64,000 nucleotides of DNA from Staphylococcus aureus (GTDB lineage: Bacteria > Bacillota > Bacilli > Staphylococcales > Staphylococcaceae): NCBI RefSeq assembly GCF_001027105.1, contig NZ_CP011526.1, forward strand, positions 2,418,001 to 2,482,000, written 5' to 3'. The notes under the pieces are model-generated. The model saw only the letters and a program-made list of their open reading frames with translations. It made no database searches and was not told where the DNA came from. Below, piece by piece: positions 31,615 through 41,411 of this stretch. Every line of letters starts with the position of its first letter. Within the stretch, counting starts at the first letter, position 1. The position numbers and the translations under genes were made by a program.

Positions 31615-33111
31615 ATGACTACTAAAAAACTGTATTTTCTATCCATTTCTATTATCATTTTAGTCGCCATTTCAATTGCTATATATATAACATTAAATAG
31701 CAATACGAAGACACGGTTAACCAATGATTCGCAACAACAAATAGATACAATTATCGAGCATGATTTACAAAAGGGACACATTCCTGGAGCATCAATTTTA
31801 ATAGTAAAAAATGGCAAAGTTTTTTTAAATAAAGGTTATGGTTATCAAGATGTTGATAAAAAAGTCAAAGCTTCTCCCACAACAAAGTATGAAATTGCTT
31901 CTAATACGAAAGCTTTCACAGGTCTTGCAATTTTAAAATTAGCTCAAGAAGGTCGATTAAACTTAAATGATGCCGTATCCAAACATGTGCCTCATTTTAA
32001 AATGAACTATAATGGTCAAAATGAAACTATTACGATTAAGCAACTTTTGGCTCAAACAAGTGGTATACCTAGTGATATTACAAGCGAAGATTCTGTGACA
32101 AGCAAAAATAATCGTTTAAATGATGTAACCCATGCAATTATGGGTGATGAATTACATCATAAGCCCGGAGAAGAATTTGAATACTCAAATATGAACTATG
32201 ATTTATTAGGTTTAATTATCCAAAACGTTACGAAGCAATCCTATACAAAATATATTACAAATTCATGGCTCAAGCCTTTGCATATGACACATACATCATT
32301 CAAACAAACCAATTACAAATCAAAACATGATGCTATTGGCTATGAATTACAAGGTTCGACACCTGTCGTCTCTAAACCTGAATTTAACCTTTGGGATACA
32401 CCATCAGCATATATGATGACATCAACTGAAGATTTGGAACATTGGATAAAATTCCAACTTAATCCACCTGATAAATACAAATCATTAGTTCAACAATCAC
32501 ATAAAAATTTATCTTCAACAATTGGTGAACCTAATGCCAATGCATATGCTTCCGGCTGGTTTACCAATAATGATGAACATTTAGTGTTTCATTCAGGAAC
32601 GCTAGATAACTTTTCATCATTTATTTTACTAAATCCAAAACAAAATTATGGAATTGTTGTACTTGCAAATCTAAATTCGGAATATGTACCCAAATTAGTT
32701 GAGCATCTTAATACACAAATTGTAAATCACAAGCGATATTCGACGGTTGCGTCTATGCTCAATCAATATAAAGATCAATTTAATATTGTTACCGTTTTGA
32801 TGACAACACTTATTTTATTAGCATTTATATTCTCAGCTTATCGTGCTTGGCAAATGCGCCATGGTCAAATTCTTTTGCGTAGATCAAAACGGATTGCTGT
32901 ATTGAGTTGGTTATCATTATGTATATGTATCGCTTTAGCGCTCATATTATATGCATTACCATATCTCATTCTCGGTAGCAATAATTGGTCTTTTGTACTG
33001 ACTTGGCTACCAATAGAAATTAAATTAGCACTAATCACAACATTAATTGCATTATTCAGTACATTAATTGTAATTCTGTTATTCCTTCATACAAAGATAA
33101 CGAAGACATAA
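31615..33111 (+). CDS. flp: FmtA-like serine hydrolase Flp (beta-lactamase/PBP fold, membrane-bound)
   Basis: 498 aa. An N-terminal membrane anchor covers about 6-27. The class C beta-lactamase/PBP-like domain covers about 40-375, with the nucleophile motif SNTK (in [11 protein letters not shown]), the second motif YSN (in [11 protein letters not shown]) and a [10 protein letters not shown] block equivalent to KTG. Three to four C-terminal membrane helices cover about 390-495. This layout is that of Flp, the FmtA paralogue; FmtA itself is a D-aminoesterase acting on teichoic acid D-alanine. Flp's substrate is not settled. AAAAAGGAA precedes the start. Confidence 0.8.
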   Translation: MTTKKLYFLSISIIILVAISIAIYITLNSNTKTRLTNDSQQQIDTIIEHDLQKGHIPGASILIVKNGKVFLNKGYGYQDVDKKVKASPTTKYEIASNTKAFTGLAILKLAQEGRLNLNDAVSKHVPHFKMNYNGQNETITIKQLLAQTSGIPSDITSEDSVTSKNNRLNDVTHAIMGDELHHKPGEEFEYSNMNYDLLGLIIQNVTKQSYTKYITNSWLKPLHMTHTSFKQTNYKSKHDAIGYELQGSTPVVSKPEFNLWDTPSAYMMTSTEDLEHWIKFQLNPPDKYKSLVQQSHKNLSSTIGEPNANAYASGWFTNNDEHLVFHSGTLDNFSSFILLNPKQNYGIVVLANLNSEYVPKLVEHLNTQIVNHKRYSTVASMLNQYKDQFNIVTVLMTTLILLAFIFSAYRAWQMRHGQILLRRSKRIAVLSWLSLCICIALALILYALPYLILGSNNWSFVLTWLPIEIKLALITTLIALFSTLIVILLFLHTKITKT

Positions 33112-33112
33112 T

Positions 33113-33177
33113 AAAAAAGACTTGTTCGAGCCGTGCGTTTGATAATATATCATCCACGATTCGACCAAGTCTTTATT
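33113..33177. terminator. Bidirectional terminator after flp
   Basis: Arms at 33116-33135 and 33155-33174 (AAAGACTTG...CAAGTCTTT outer part) form a long stem with A/T runs on both sides, between convergent genes. Confidence 0.75.
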
Positions 33178-33202
33178 CTTTGTATATTAAACGGATAAAT
33201 TA

Positions 33203-34054
33203 TTATTTAATTGGATTCATGCCATCTTTCCAAGTTTGATAAATCAGAGTACCACCTTGCGCTTTAAACTTCTCATTGCTTACGCCACGTTCAAATGGTT
33301 GCGCAGGTTGAATATCAATATTTGGTTCAACACCAAGTTGTTCTTTATACCATTCTGCAAATTCAGAACCTTTAACAGGTGCATCATCTGCTACATTATA
33401 GATACCATTTTCAAAATGAATAGCTTGAATAGATGTTTCAACTGCATCATCAAGATGCACAAATGATGTTACGCCATCTGAAAGTGTCACTTGACCATCC
33501 ATAAATTGATTATAAATCATGCCATCTTTTCCGTACCAAGTACCTGGGCCATATAACCAGCCAAAACGTAAAACAACGTATTCATCCATACGAGCCGTTT
33601 CTTCTTCTAAACCAACCACACCATCAACCGTTACTTTTCTATCGCCAGTTGAGTTAAAATCAAGTGAAGTTTCCTCATTTGCTAATCCTTCGCCAGGTTC
33701 ATACATAAAGGCAATACTTTGGGCAATTACTTTCTTAACGTCATGCTTTTTCGCCGCATCAATTAGGTTTTTAGAACCTTCAATACGTACTTTCGTATTT
33801 GCTGCCATATCAACATTTTTTAAATCCGTAATTTGATTGATAATGATTTCTGGTTTAAAATCTGCTAACGCTTGATCAATAGTATCAGCTTTTAATATAT
33901 CACCAATATATGCTTTTACATTAACAGCAGCTAGCTTTTGTTGACCATTCTCAGATGTAGTAAAACCAGCAACCTCATGCCCCTCTTCTTTTAGTCTTTG
34001 AACTAATTTAATGCCAATAAGGCCCGTTGCACCAGTTACAAAAATTTTACTCAT
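33203..34054 (-). CDS. NAD(P)-dependent epimerase/dehydratase family protein (atypical SDR)
   Basis: 283 aa. The N-terminal Rossmann motif FVTGATGLIGIKL is intact. LKNVDMAANTKVRIEGSKNLIDAA follows the extended-SDR pattern. The usual YxxxK is not obvious: the region reads DGVVGLEEETARMDEYVVLRFGWLYGPG, so this is likely an atypical, possibly non-oxidising or quinone/flavin-type SDR. The start at 34054 has AAAGGTG upstream. Substrate unknown. Confidence 0.75.
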   Translation of the reverse strand: MSKIFVTGATGLIGIKLVQRLKEEGHEVAGFTTSENGQQKLAAVNVKAYIGDILKADTIDQALADFKPEIIINQITDLKNVDMAANTKVRIEGSKNLIDAAKKHDVKKVIAQSIAFMYEPGEGLANEETSLDFNSTGDRKVTVDGVVGLEEETARMDEYVVLRFGWLYGPGTWYGKDGMIYNQFMDGQVTLSDGVTSFVHLDDAVETSIQAIHFENGIYNVADDAPVKGSEFAEWYKEQLGVEPNIDIQPAQPFERGVSNEKFKAQGGTLIYQTWKDGMNPIK

Positions 34055-34375
34055 TATAAACACCTTTTCTCTATTTGTCTTTTTAATATAATTACTTGCT
34101 TGATGAGTTTACAAAATTCACGTGAGACTTCCAAATGATTTGCCTCAAAATTTTTCAAAGTGTCGTCGTAAAAACTGTCTAGTAAATACTAATAGTATGT
34201 CGTAGACCTATGACAAATCTGAATTATGACGAAGATCAATCAAGAAAAACAGCACCAAGATCATTTCAATTTGAAAGTACCTTACTGCTGTTCTTTATTT
34301 ATTACATTTCAATCTTAATAATGACCGTAATATCACGTGATTGTCATTTCCTTGTAATCATACCTAAAACACCAA
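34055..34375. other. Intergenic region before ketopantoate-reductase-like gene end
   Basis: No gene supported. On the minus strand, AGAACAGCA (34288-34296 region) and TGCTGTTTTTC (34244-34254 region) could pair across a 32-nt loop as a terminator for the 34376 gene, but the stem is short. Confidence 0.3.
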
Positions 34376-35311
34376 TTAATCCTGTGCGTGTCGCTGACTT
34401 TCTTTAGTATGAATTAAATCAGTAATAAAGCGATTGACTGGCGCTTCAATATGACGTTGTTTACCTAATGTTGCAACTGCGCCATTAATATAATCAATTT
34501 CAGTTTTTCTATTATTAACAATTAAATCTTGATACATGGATGGATAATGCGCACCAACTTTTTCATTTAAATCAACTAAATATTCAAATACTTCATCAAC
34601 ATTTAAATGAACATTATCAATCGTCGCTACATGCACTATTTCTTGCGTTAATTTATAAATCAAACACTTCGCATAACTACTTTCATTCAGCGATGCCATA
34701 TTACACTCCAACACTGTGCTTAATGCATTTGCCGTACCATTAACACAAATCTTTTTCCAAATCGATTGGTATAAATCTTTACTAATGACACCATTCAATT
34801 CCGCTTCGTTAAGTAAATCAGCAACTTTTATAACATTTTCTTTACCTTCATCCACTAGTTCACCTATTTCAACTGGTCCACTACCAAGTAAATGACTGTG
34901 TCCAGGGCTTTCAAGACCTGCCGTCCAAGTCGTAACACCTCTGACAATTTGTGATTGAGCAACATACTGCGCAATGACTTCTTCATGCTTCAGACCATTC
35001 ATCGTACATACGACGATCGTTTCATTATCAATATGTGGCTTCATATCTTCCATCACTTCTTTTAATTGCATAGACTTTGGAAATAGAAAGACAACATCGT
35101 AAATGCTTTCGTCCGGTTGATCATTAAAATGATACATCGGAATGTTTAACTCGAATGCCTCTCCATTAATCGTTATATTTAATCCATGTTGCTTAACCGC
35201 TTCAACATGAGATGTATATCCGTCAATAAGTGTGACATCATATCCTGCTTGAAATAGTTTGGCACCAAAGCCACTACCTAATGCACCCGATCCAGCAATT
35301 GCAATTTTCAT
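34376..35311 (-). CDS. 2-dehydropantoate 2-reductase family protein
   Basis: 311 aa, NADPH-dependent ApbA/PanE fold. The N-terminal MKIAIAGSGALGSGFGAKL dinucleotide motif, VFLFPKSMQL, CTMNGLKHEEVIAQYV, and the catalytic-lysine and substrate region SIWKKICVNGTANALSTVLEC are present, with HYPSMYQDL near the C-terminus. The family reduces ketopantoate to pantoate for CoA synthesis. No pan genes are nearby, and S. aureus carries panBCD elsewhere, so this may be a paralogue with another 2-oxoacid substrate. AGGGG lies upstream of the start. Confidence 0.82.
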   Translation of the reverse strand: MKIAIAGSGALGSGFGAKLFQAGYDVTLIDGYTSHVEAVKQHGLNITINGEAFELNIPMYHFNDQPDESIYDVVFLFPKSMQLKEVMEDMKPHIDNETIVVCTMNGLKHEEVIAQYVAQSQIVRGVTTWTAGLESPGHSHLLGSGPVEIGELVDEGKENVIKVADLLNEAELNGVISKDLYQSIWKKICVNGTANALSTVLECNMASLNESSYAKCLIYKLTQEIVHVATIDNVHLNVDEVFEYLVDLNEKVGAHYPSMYQDLIVNNRKTEIDYINGAVATLGKQRHIEAPVNRFITDLIHTKESQRHAQD

Positions 35312-35424
35312 CCTATAAACCCCTCTTCATCGTTGTTGTTCATTTTAAAAATACTACTTTCGCATATTAGCGTCAATTTGAAAATCATTCGCTTAATATG
35401 CACACAGCTTTTATCGTCTATAAA

Positions 35425-35473
35425 AGAACACACCTAACATTAAACGTCAATACGCAACATTAAGTGTGTATGA
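35425..35473 (-). terminator. Probable terminator of the MFS gene
   Basis: On the minus strand ACACACTTAATGTT pairs imperfectly with the segment ending GGTGTGT, followed by TCTTTTAT. The arms are imperfect. Confidence 0.45.
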
Positions 35474-35536
35474 TAAACTTACTTTCACAAAATTTCCTTT
35501 AAAATCCCTACATAATAACTTGCTTTCATTTCAGTT

Positions 35537-36937
35537 TTACAAATTCGTTTGATTTTTAGGAACTAATAGTAAAATGACTAAAAATGCAACAATTGCTAGC
35601 AAGGCATTAAACATCATACCTGTGAAACCACCTAAGTTCAAATTTAAATTAGCTGCTAACACAGTATAAACCGTACCAGATACTGCTACTCCAAATGCAT
35701 TTCCTAATGATGACGCCATTTTATACACACCTGAAGCAACACCCGACTTATCATCTGGCGCACTAGCAACTGCTGTATCAGTTGATGGTGTAGCATATAA
35801 TCCTAAACCAGTACCAAACAATAAATATCCAACTATACTAGATATGATATACCACACTTCTGGTAAAAATGTTAACGACAATAAGATTAACCCAATCACT
35901 GTAAAGCCACTTCCTAGTAATAGTGGGCGCTTCGGACCATGTTGAGATAAAATCTTTTCACCTACACGAATCATTGACAACACTGTTATTAAATACGTTA
36001 ATGAAATATAACCCGTTTGCGAAGAATTAAATCCTAATTGTTGTTGATAATACGTGTTAATAACGATAAGTGCACCACCTGCTACACCATTTAATAAGAA
36101 GTTTGAAATAGTTGCACCACTGTATCCTCTATTTTTAAAAATTGAAAAATCAACAAGTGGATGCTTTATTTTATTTTCGTAATATACAAAACCAACTAAT
36201 GAACAGATAAACACAACAATTAAACCTAGAATTAACGGTGAAACTAAACCAAAATGAGACGTCTGTGTGATGATTACATTTAAACTTAACATCGTCACTA
36301 CTAAAATGACTAAACCAATAACGTCAAACTTTTTAGCTTCTGCTTTCATACCTTTGATTGGTTCTGCTTTAGTCTCAGGTGCATGTTTGATTAAGTACAT
36401 TGCTAATAATGTTAATAGAATTGAAACAACAAATATTGAACGCCAACCTATATATGTAGCCATTAAGCCACCAAACAACGTACAAATACCACTACCACCC
36501 CAAGAACCAATAGACCAATAGCTTAAGGCACGTTGTCTTCTTGTACCAATATAATATTCGTTAATAATAGCAAGTGTTGATGGCATAATACATGCTGCAG
36601 ACAAACCTTGAATTATTCTACCTATAATTAAAAATGCTGGCAAAGGTGTAATGATGATGAGTAATGAACCTACAACATTTAATATCAATCCTACATAAGT
36701 AATTTTGACGCGACCAAATTTATCAGCAACATCACCAGCACCTACGATAAACAAACCAGCAAATAAGGCAGATAAGCTAACAGCGATATTTATCGTTCCA
36801 ACGTCACTACTATATGTTGATTGTAATGGGACAACAAGATTAACAAGTGACTGCGCGAATAGCCAAAAGGTAATAACCCCTAAAACGATACCCAAAAGCA
36901 ATCGGTTGTCACCTCTAAATTGTTTTGATGTGTCCAT
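35537..36937 (-). CDS. MFS drug exporter, DHA2-like
   Basis: 466 aa, about 14 hydrophobic segments. LVNLVVPLQSTYSSDVGTINIAVSLSALFAG, the loop motif GDVADKFGRVK and GRIIQGLSAACIMPSTLAIINEYYIG (motif C region) fit proton-driven drug exporters of the QacA/TetA(K)-like branch. The C-terminal half carries ATPSTDTAVASAPDDKSGVASGVYKMASSLG. Substrate unknown. Single gene. Confidence 0.85.
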   Translation of the reverse strand: MDTSKQFRGDNRLLLGIVLGVITFWLFAQSLVNLVVPLQSTYSSDVGTINIAVSLSALFAGLFIVGAGDVADKFGRVKITYVGLILNVVGSLLIIITPLPAFLIIGRIIQGLSAACIMPSTLAIINEYYIGTRRQRALSYWSIGSWGGSGICTLFGGLMATYIGWRSIFVVSILLTLLAMYLIKHAPETKAEPIKGMKAEAKKFDVIGLVILVVTMLSLNVIITQTSHFGLVSPLILGLIVVFICSLVGFVYYENKIKHPLVDFSIFKNRGYSGATISNFLLNGVAGGALIVINTYYQQQLGFNSSQTGYISLTYLITVLSMIRVGEKILSQHGPKRPLLLGSGFTVIGLILLSLTFLPEVWYIISSIVGYLLFGTGLGLYATPSTDTAVASAPDDKSGVASGVYKMASSLGNAFGVAVSGTVYTVLAANLNLNLGGFTGMMFNALLAIVAFLVILLLVPKNQTNL

Positions 36938-37109
36938 GAATTAGATAAGCCTCCTATGTTTAAGAAAAACAAATTTTTAATATGATATATTAAGAAACAA
37001 TATCATAAATTTGCAGAAAATTATAAATAAAACATCTCATTTTTTAGTATTTTTACAATAATTAACGCTTTTTATCCAAAAACTTTCATGATAATAATTG
37101 CTATTTTAG

Positions 37110-37123
37110 TGTAAACGCATACA
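37110..37123 (+). promoter_or_regulatory. cre-like element downstream of opuC / upstream of the MFS gene
   Basis: TGTAAACGCATACA matches the cre consensus except for one base. It lies 173 nt upstream of the MFS gene on the minus strand. cre is roughly palindromic, so direction is open. Weak evidence. Confidence 0.3.
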
Positions 37124-37136
37124 AACACAACCTATA

Positions 37137-37180
37137 AAAAGGCTACTCAAAGATTATTTGAGCTCCTTGAGTAGCCTCAT
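37137..37180 (-). terminator. opuC operon terminator
   Basis: On the minus strand GGCTACTCAA and TTGAGTAGCC (37176-37167 and 37150-37141) are perfectly complementary, followed by TTTTTAT, 54 nt after opuCD. Confidence 0.88.
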
Positions 37181-37230
37181 TTTTTATAAATCATGAAACG
37201 AAATCGCTAAATTATAAACATCTTCTACTA

Positions 37231-37926
37231 TTACATATTAATACTTTGCGGCCGATGATTAGATTGATTTTTACGATGTCGTGTTGTTGGGTCTAATCGT
37301 TTTTCTAAAAATCTTAATAGTACATCAATGACGATTGCAATGATAGCAATCGGAATCGCACCTGCTAAAATAAACGTTGTGCCATCCGTCGCATTTGTAC
37401 CACGAATCACAATGTCACCAAGCGTAGGTGCTCCTATAAATGATCCAACGGCAACAACACCTATCGCAACAACCAAGGCAATACGAATGCCACCGATAAT
37501 AACCGAAACAGATAACGGTAATTCAATCATTCGTAGCACTTGATTGCGTGTCATTCCCATACCTTTGCCAGCATCCTTAATATTCGCATCAACACTAGCT
37601 ATACCAGTATAAGTGTTTTTTATAATTGGAAGTAACGCATATAAAAACACTGTTAAAACTACTGTTTCTGAACCTAAGCCCATGACTAACATTAAAATAG
37701 CTAACATTGCAATGACTGGAACTGTTTGAATTATATTTGCAATTGTAATTACAAATCCAGAAAGTTTTGTGTATCTTGCAAGCAAGATTCCCAATGGAAT
37801 ACCAATTAAAGCTGCAAACAGCACACCATAGACAGACATTAATAAGTGTTTGAAAAATAAATCCCATAGATAACCAAAGTTCGTAACATAATAATTGAAT
37901 AATTGCTGTAATAAATTACCTTCCAT
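37231..37926 (-). CDS. opuCD: Compatible-solute ABC importer permease
   Basis: 231 aa, five or six helices, of the BPD-transport inner-membrane family. The EAA-loop equivalent reads DAGKGMGMTRNQVLRMIELPL near residue 118. It forms the OpuC translocation pore with OpuCB for glycine betaine, carnitine or choline. Its start shares one base with the opuCC stop. A hydrophilic tail RFLEKRLDPTTRHRKN ends the protein. Confidence 0.93.
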   Translation of the reverse strand: MEGNLLQQLFNYYVTNFGYLWDLFFKHLLMSVYGVLFAALIGIPLGILLARYTKLSGFVITIANIIQTVPVIAMLAILMLVMGLGSETVVLTVFLYALLPIIKNTYTGIASVDANIKDAGKGMGMTRNQVLRMIELPLSVSVIIGGIRIALVVAIGVVAVGSFIGAPTLGDIVIRGTNATDGTTFILAGAIPIAIIAIVIDVLLRFLEKRLDPTTRHRKNQSNHRPQSINM

Positions 37927-38867
37927 TACTTATGACCACCTTTCTGTTTATCAAAATAGTGGTGTTTTTTCAAAAATTCTTCTGCGACGACAGCAGGTTC
38001 TTTACCTTTACCATCCGCTTCATAATTCAAGCGTTGCATCTCTGAAGTCGAAATCTTTCCTGTCAACTTATTAATCGTCGTTTTAAGTTCTGGGTGTTGC
38101 CGTAATAATTCATTTGTTGCAACAGCACTCGCAGCATAAGGTGGGAAAAATTGTTTATCATCTTTAAGTACTTTCAAATCATACGCCGCAATTCGACCAT
38201 CTGTAGAATAACCTAATGCAACGTCTAACTTCTCTGAGTTTAATGCGTCGTAGACTAGACCTATTTGCATTGGTCTCACTGTACCAAAGTCAAAACCATA
38301 CTCTTTTTTAAATCCTTCATAGCCATCGCCTTTACGATTCATCCATGAACTATCCATACCTAAACGTAAATCTTTACTATGCTTTGCTAAATCTGAAACT
38401 GTCTCTAAATGATATTTTTTAGCGGTTTCCTTCGTTACCATGAATGCATACGTATTCGCAAAACCATACGAATCAAAAAACGTTTGATCAAATTTCTTTT
38501 TAAATCCTTGTTGTGTTGCTATCATTGCTTTCTTAGGATTTTTAATTGGTGCTTCCTTCAAAGCTCCCGTTAAATCTGTGCCATTATATCTAACACCTGA
38601 TATATTAGCATCCCCATTAATTAAGGCATTATGTTGAATCGTACTTGACCCTAAATTATTTACTAATGTTGGCTTTATCTTACCGTGTGTATCATGCTCT
38701 ATTAACAACCGTAACATATGTGAAATAATTTGCGATTCGCTTGTTGATAATGCTGTAATTTTGACATCATTTTTCGTGCTCTTACTACCTAGTCCGGGCA
38801 AACTACATCCAGATAATACGGTAAGCGATAAGACAAACACGACAAGTATATATTTAATTTTCTTCAT
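37926..38867 (-). CDS. opuCC: Compatible-solute binding lipoprotein
   Basis: 313 aa. A lipoprotein signal has lipobox LSGC with Cys at residue 21 (LSLTVLSGCS), so the mature protein is anchored outside. The OpuAC-type substrate-binding domain includes NVSGVRYNGTDLTG-like SGVRYNGTDLTGAL and FPPYAASAVATNELL. It delivers quaternary ammonium osmolytes to the OpuCB/CD pore. It lies 16 nt after opuCB. Confidence 0.94.
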   Translation of the reverse strand: MKKIKYILVVFVLSLTVLSGCSLPGLGSKSTKNDVKITALSTSESQIISHMLRLLIEHDTHGKIKPTLVNNLGSSTIQHNALINGDANISGVRYNGTDLTGALKEAPIKNPKKAMIATQQGFKKKFDQTFFDSYGFANTYAFMVTKETAKKYHLETVSDLAKHSKDLRLGMDSSWMNRKGDGYEGFKKEYGFDFGTVRPMQIGLVYDALNSEKLDVALGYSTDGRIAAYDLKVLKDDKQFFPPYAASAVATNELLRQHPELKTTINKLTGKISTSEMQRLNYEADGKGKEPAVVAEEFLKKHHYFDKQKGGHK

Positions 38868-38883
38868 TATCTTAGCCTCCTAA

Positions 38884-39519
38884 TTATCCAGATACTTTTA
38901 AGCCTTTGGGAACTACCCATTTTTCAACTAAAGCTAATAAGGCATCAACACCTAATGCTAGTGCAGTAACGAGTACCGTTGCAGTTACAATCATCAGTGG
39001 ATCATATAAATTTAAACCATTGAAAATGAAATCACCTAATCCACCCGCACCTACATAACTTGCAAGTGTAGCCCAACTAATTACATACACAGATGACAAA
39101 CGAATGCCACCAATGATAAGCGGCAATGCTAACGGCAATTCAACATCCTTCATCAATTGAAATTGTGTCATTCCCATACTTTTTCCAGCTTCTTTAATGT
39201 TGCTATCAATATTTTGAACACCGAGTACCGTGTTATTTAAAATAGGTAATAATACATAAATAAATAGCGCTACAATTGCAGGCGTTTTACCAACACCAAA
39301 AATCGGTATCATAATAGCAAGTACAGCTAGTGTTGGAATAGTTTGTAAGACACCTGCCACAGTTAATACAATATTGGCAGTTCGCTTTGTTTTTGATAAT
39401 AAAATGCCTATAGGTACTGCAACAATGATGGCAAGTAATAATGCCACTATAGAAATATAGAAATGTTCCAGTGTTTTCGACATCAACTGTCCACCATGTT
39501 CATGTAGGAACTCAATCAT
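38884..39519 (-). CDS. opuCB: Compatible-solute ABC importer permease
   Basis: 211 aa, six helices, with the loop EAGKSMGMTQFQLMKDVELPL that contacts the ATPase. It is a paralogue of opuCD, sharing its GILLSKT/GILLARY N-terminal segment. The start overlaps the opuCA stop by four bases (ATGA), which implies translational coupling. Confidence 0.94.
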   Translation of the reverse strand: MIEFLHEHGGQLMSKTLEHFYISIVALLLAIIVAVPIGILLSKTKRTANIVLTVAGVLQTIPTLAVLAIMIPIFGVGKTPAIVALFIYVLLPILNNTVLGVQNIDSNIKEAGKSMGMTQFQLMKDVELPLALPLIIGGIRLSSVYVISWATLASYVGAGGLGDFIFNGLNLYDPLMIVTATVLVTALALGVDALLALVEKWVVPKGLKVSG

Positions 39520-40742
39520 GATTTATCATCTCCTATGTCACGTACTTTGACATTAGTAGTGTGTTGCTCATGCACTTTTGAGGACGCAGTGTCTTCCCCC
39601 ACATGTTCTGTTTGCACTGTATCCTCACTATCGCCCCAAATCGTGTCATATACAATATCAACAACATTGGCACGCGTAATCAGTCCTACTAAACGCTGTT
39701 GATCATCTACGACAGGTACATTCCTAACGTTTCTTTTTAAAATCGTACGTACAGAATCTTGTAATTTAGAATCAATTTGAACGGTATAAATATGTTGTTG
39801 CATGGTGTCTCGTAAACTTTTGTGTCCACGTATACCCTGATTTATATCTTCAATGTCTAAGAAACCTAGTAAATGGTTATTACTATCTACTACAAAAATA
39901 GTATCAACACGTTTTTGTCTCATAATATGAACGGCGTCATTCAGTGTTGCTTCTGCTTGTATCGTGATTGGTTTAATCATTACACCTTCTACAGTCTTGT
40001 CATTGGGACGGTCTTGAATCAGTCTATTTTGTCCTATAAAATCACGTACAAAATCATTTGCGGGATGTCTTAAAATATTGTCTGGCGTATCAAATTGCAC
40101 CACCTTACCTTCTGACATAATACAAATTTTGTCTGCTAATTTAATCGCTTCATCCATATCATGTGTTACAAAGATAAACGTCTTGCCTAATTTTCGTTGT
40201 AACGTTTTAACTAAATCTTGTAACGTATCTCTCGTAATAGGATCCAATGCACCAAAAGGTTCATCCATTAAAATAATATCTTGTTCGGCCGCAAGTGCTC
40301 TTACAACACCGATACGTTGTTGTTGCCCACCTGATAGTTCTGCTGGATAACGCTCTAAAAATGACTCCGGTAAATCCACAAGTTTAATTAATTCCTTTGC
40401 ACGTTTATCCTTTTCCTCTTTAGTCCATTTCAACAATTTGGGTACCAACACAATATTCTCTTTAATCGTCATATGAGGCATTAAGCCAATTTGTTGAATA
40501 ACATAGCCAATATTTCTACGCAATTCGACAGGATTCATACTCCGAACATCTTTACCATCAATTTCAATTTGTCCTTCTGTCGCTTCAATCATACGGTTTA
40601 TCATTCTTAAAGCAGTCGTTTTGCCACTTCCACTGGTTCCAATAAATGCGATAAATTCCCCAGATTGAATATCTAAAGAGATGTCATCTACTGCCTTTTT
40701 ATTACCAGAATAAATTTTCGTTAAATGCTTAATACTTAACAT
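39516..40742 (-). CDS. opuCA: Compatible-solute ABC importer ATPase with CBS domains
   Basis: 408 aa. The ATPase domain (about 1-240) has Walker A GTSGSGKTT, signature LSGGQQQR and Walker B IILMDEPFGALDP. A tandem CBS pair (about 255-375) is recognised by DTIFVVDSNNHLLGFLDIEDI and RNVPVVDDQQRLVGLITRANVVD. In OpuCA these CBS domains bind c-di-AMP, which shuts import. A polar tail follows. The start at 40742 has GGAG 8 nt upstream; an ATG two codons earlier is too close to it. First gene of opuCA-CB-CC-CD. Confidence 0.95.
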   Translation of the reverse strand: MLSIKHLTKIYSGNKKAVDDISLDIQSGEFIAFIGTSGSGKTTALRMINRMIEATEGQIEIDGKDVRSMNPVELRRNIGYVIQQIGLMPHMTIKENIVLVPKLLKWTKEEKDKRAKELIKLVDLPESFLERYPAELSGGQQQRIGVVRALAAEQDIILMDEPFGALDPITRDTLQDLVKTLQRKLGKTFIFVTHDMDEAIKLADKICIMSEGKVVQFDTPDNILRHPANDFVRDFIGQNRLIQDRPNDKTVEGVMIKPITIQAEATLNDAVHIMRQKRVDTIFVVDSNNHLLGFLDIEDINQGIRGHKSLRDTMQQHIYTVQIDSKLQDSVRTILKRNVRNVPVVDDQQRLVGLITRANVVDIVYDTIWGDSEDTVQTEHVGEDTASSKVHEQHTTNVKVRDIGDDKS

Positions 40743-41411
40743 AATCATTTCTCCTTCCTCATAAAAAATATGACGAATGATACGCATAAAATAAAAAGAC
40801 CATTATCGCAATTGTTAAACAAATAGAGTCATAAGTTAAACAAGTACACATCATGGTCTTGATTATGTAGAATTTTATATTTTTCATCTGTAATGTGAAT
40901 ACTTAACAGTAAACGGCGCTATGTATGTTGAATTTCTACCGATTACTTTGTTTGCACATTCGTATATTCGACATTTAAAACTAACATACTCTATATGATG
41001 TTATTAAACATTATTATTTTATCTTTGGCAACTAAATAGATAACTCATATTTTTTAAAAGCGAATTTATTATCGCTCAATTGGTTGTTTTATAGCAAAAA
41101 AGTGTCGAAAATGTGAAATATTATTACAAAAGTCGAATTTTTGTAATAATGCACACGCATCCATTGTTACAGACGGACAACCGCCCATCCGCCACTCACA
41201 AAGTCATCCTTATATTTTAATATCTTCATCATTCATTGTAGACACCCTTGCCTTTTGCTAACATTTTCTACTCCCAAGCCTGTAACGGAATTCCAACGTC
41301 AAAGTGTTGCCCATGACAGACACACCTAAAAAAACAACCAACAGCATGAGCCATTGGTTGTTTCGTGTCATCTTGTATGTTGTTGTATAACCGGTATGCT
41401 TTACTCATTAA
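40743..41411. other. opuC upstream region
   Basis: 669 bp without a supported gene. On the opuCA sense strand AAGACCAT (40860-40853) can pair with ATGGTCTT (40803-40796), followed by TTTATTTTA, a terminator-like element 55 nt before opuCA. It also encloses two direct copies of TTGTTTAAC. A second inverted repeat, TTATTACAAAA...TTTTGTAATAA, is near 41123-41150. The 41331 hairpin belongs to the next gene. The rest is AT-rich. Confidence 0.5.
41331..41364 (-). terminator. Terminator of the YdeI-like gene
   Basis: AAACAACCAA (41363-41354 on the minus strand) pairs with TTGGTTGTTT (41341-41332), followed by TTTTAGG, 49 nt after the stop. Confidence 0.85.

Noticed and set aside
34210..34407. 65-codon + strand frame in the 34-kb intergenic gap
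   Set aside because: Poor start context, and it overlaps the end of the reductase gene; hydrophobic content is by chance in AT-rich DNA.
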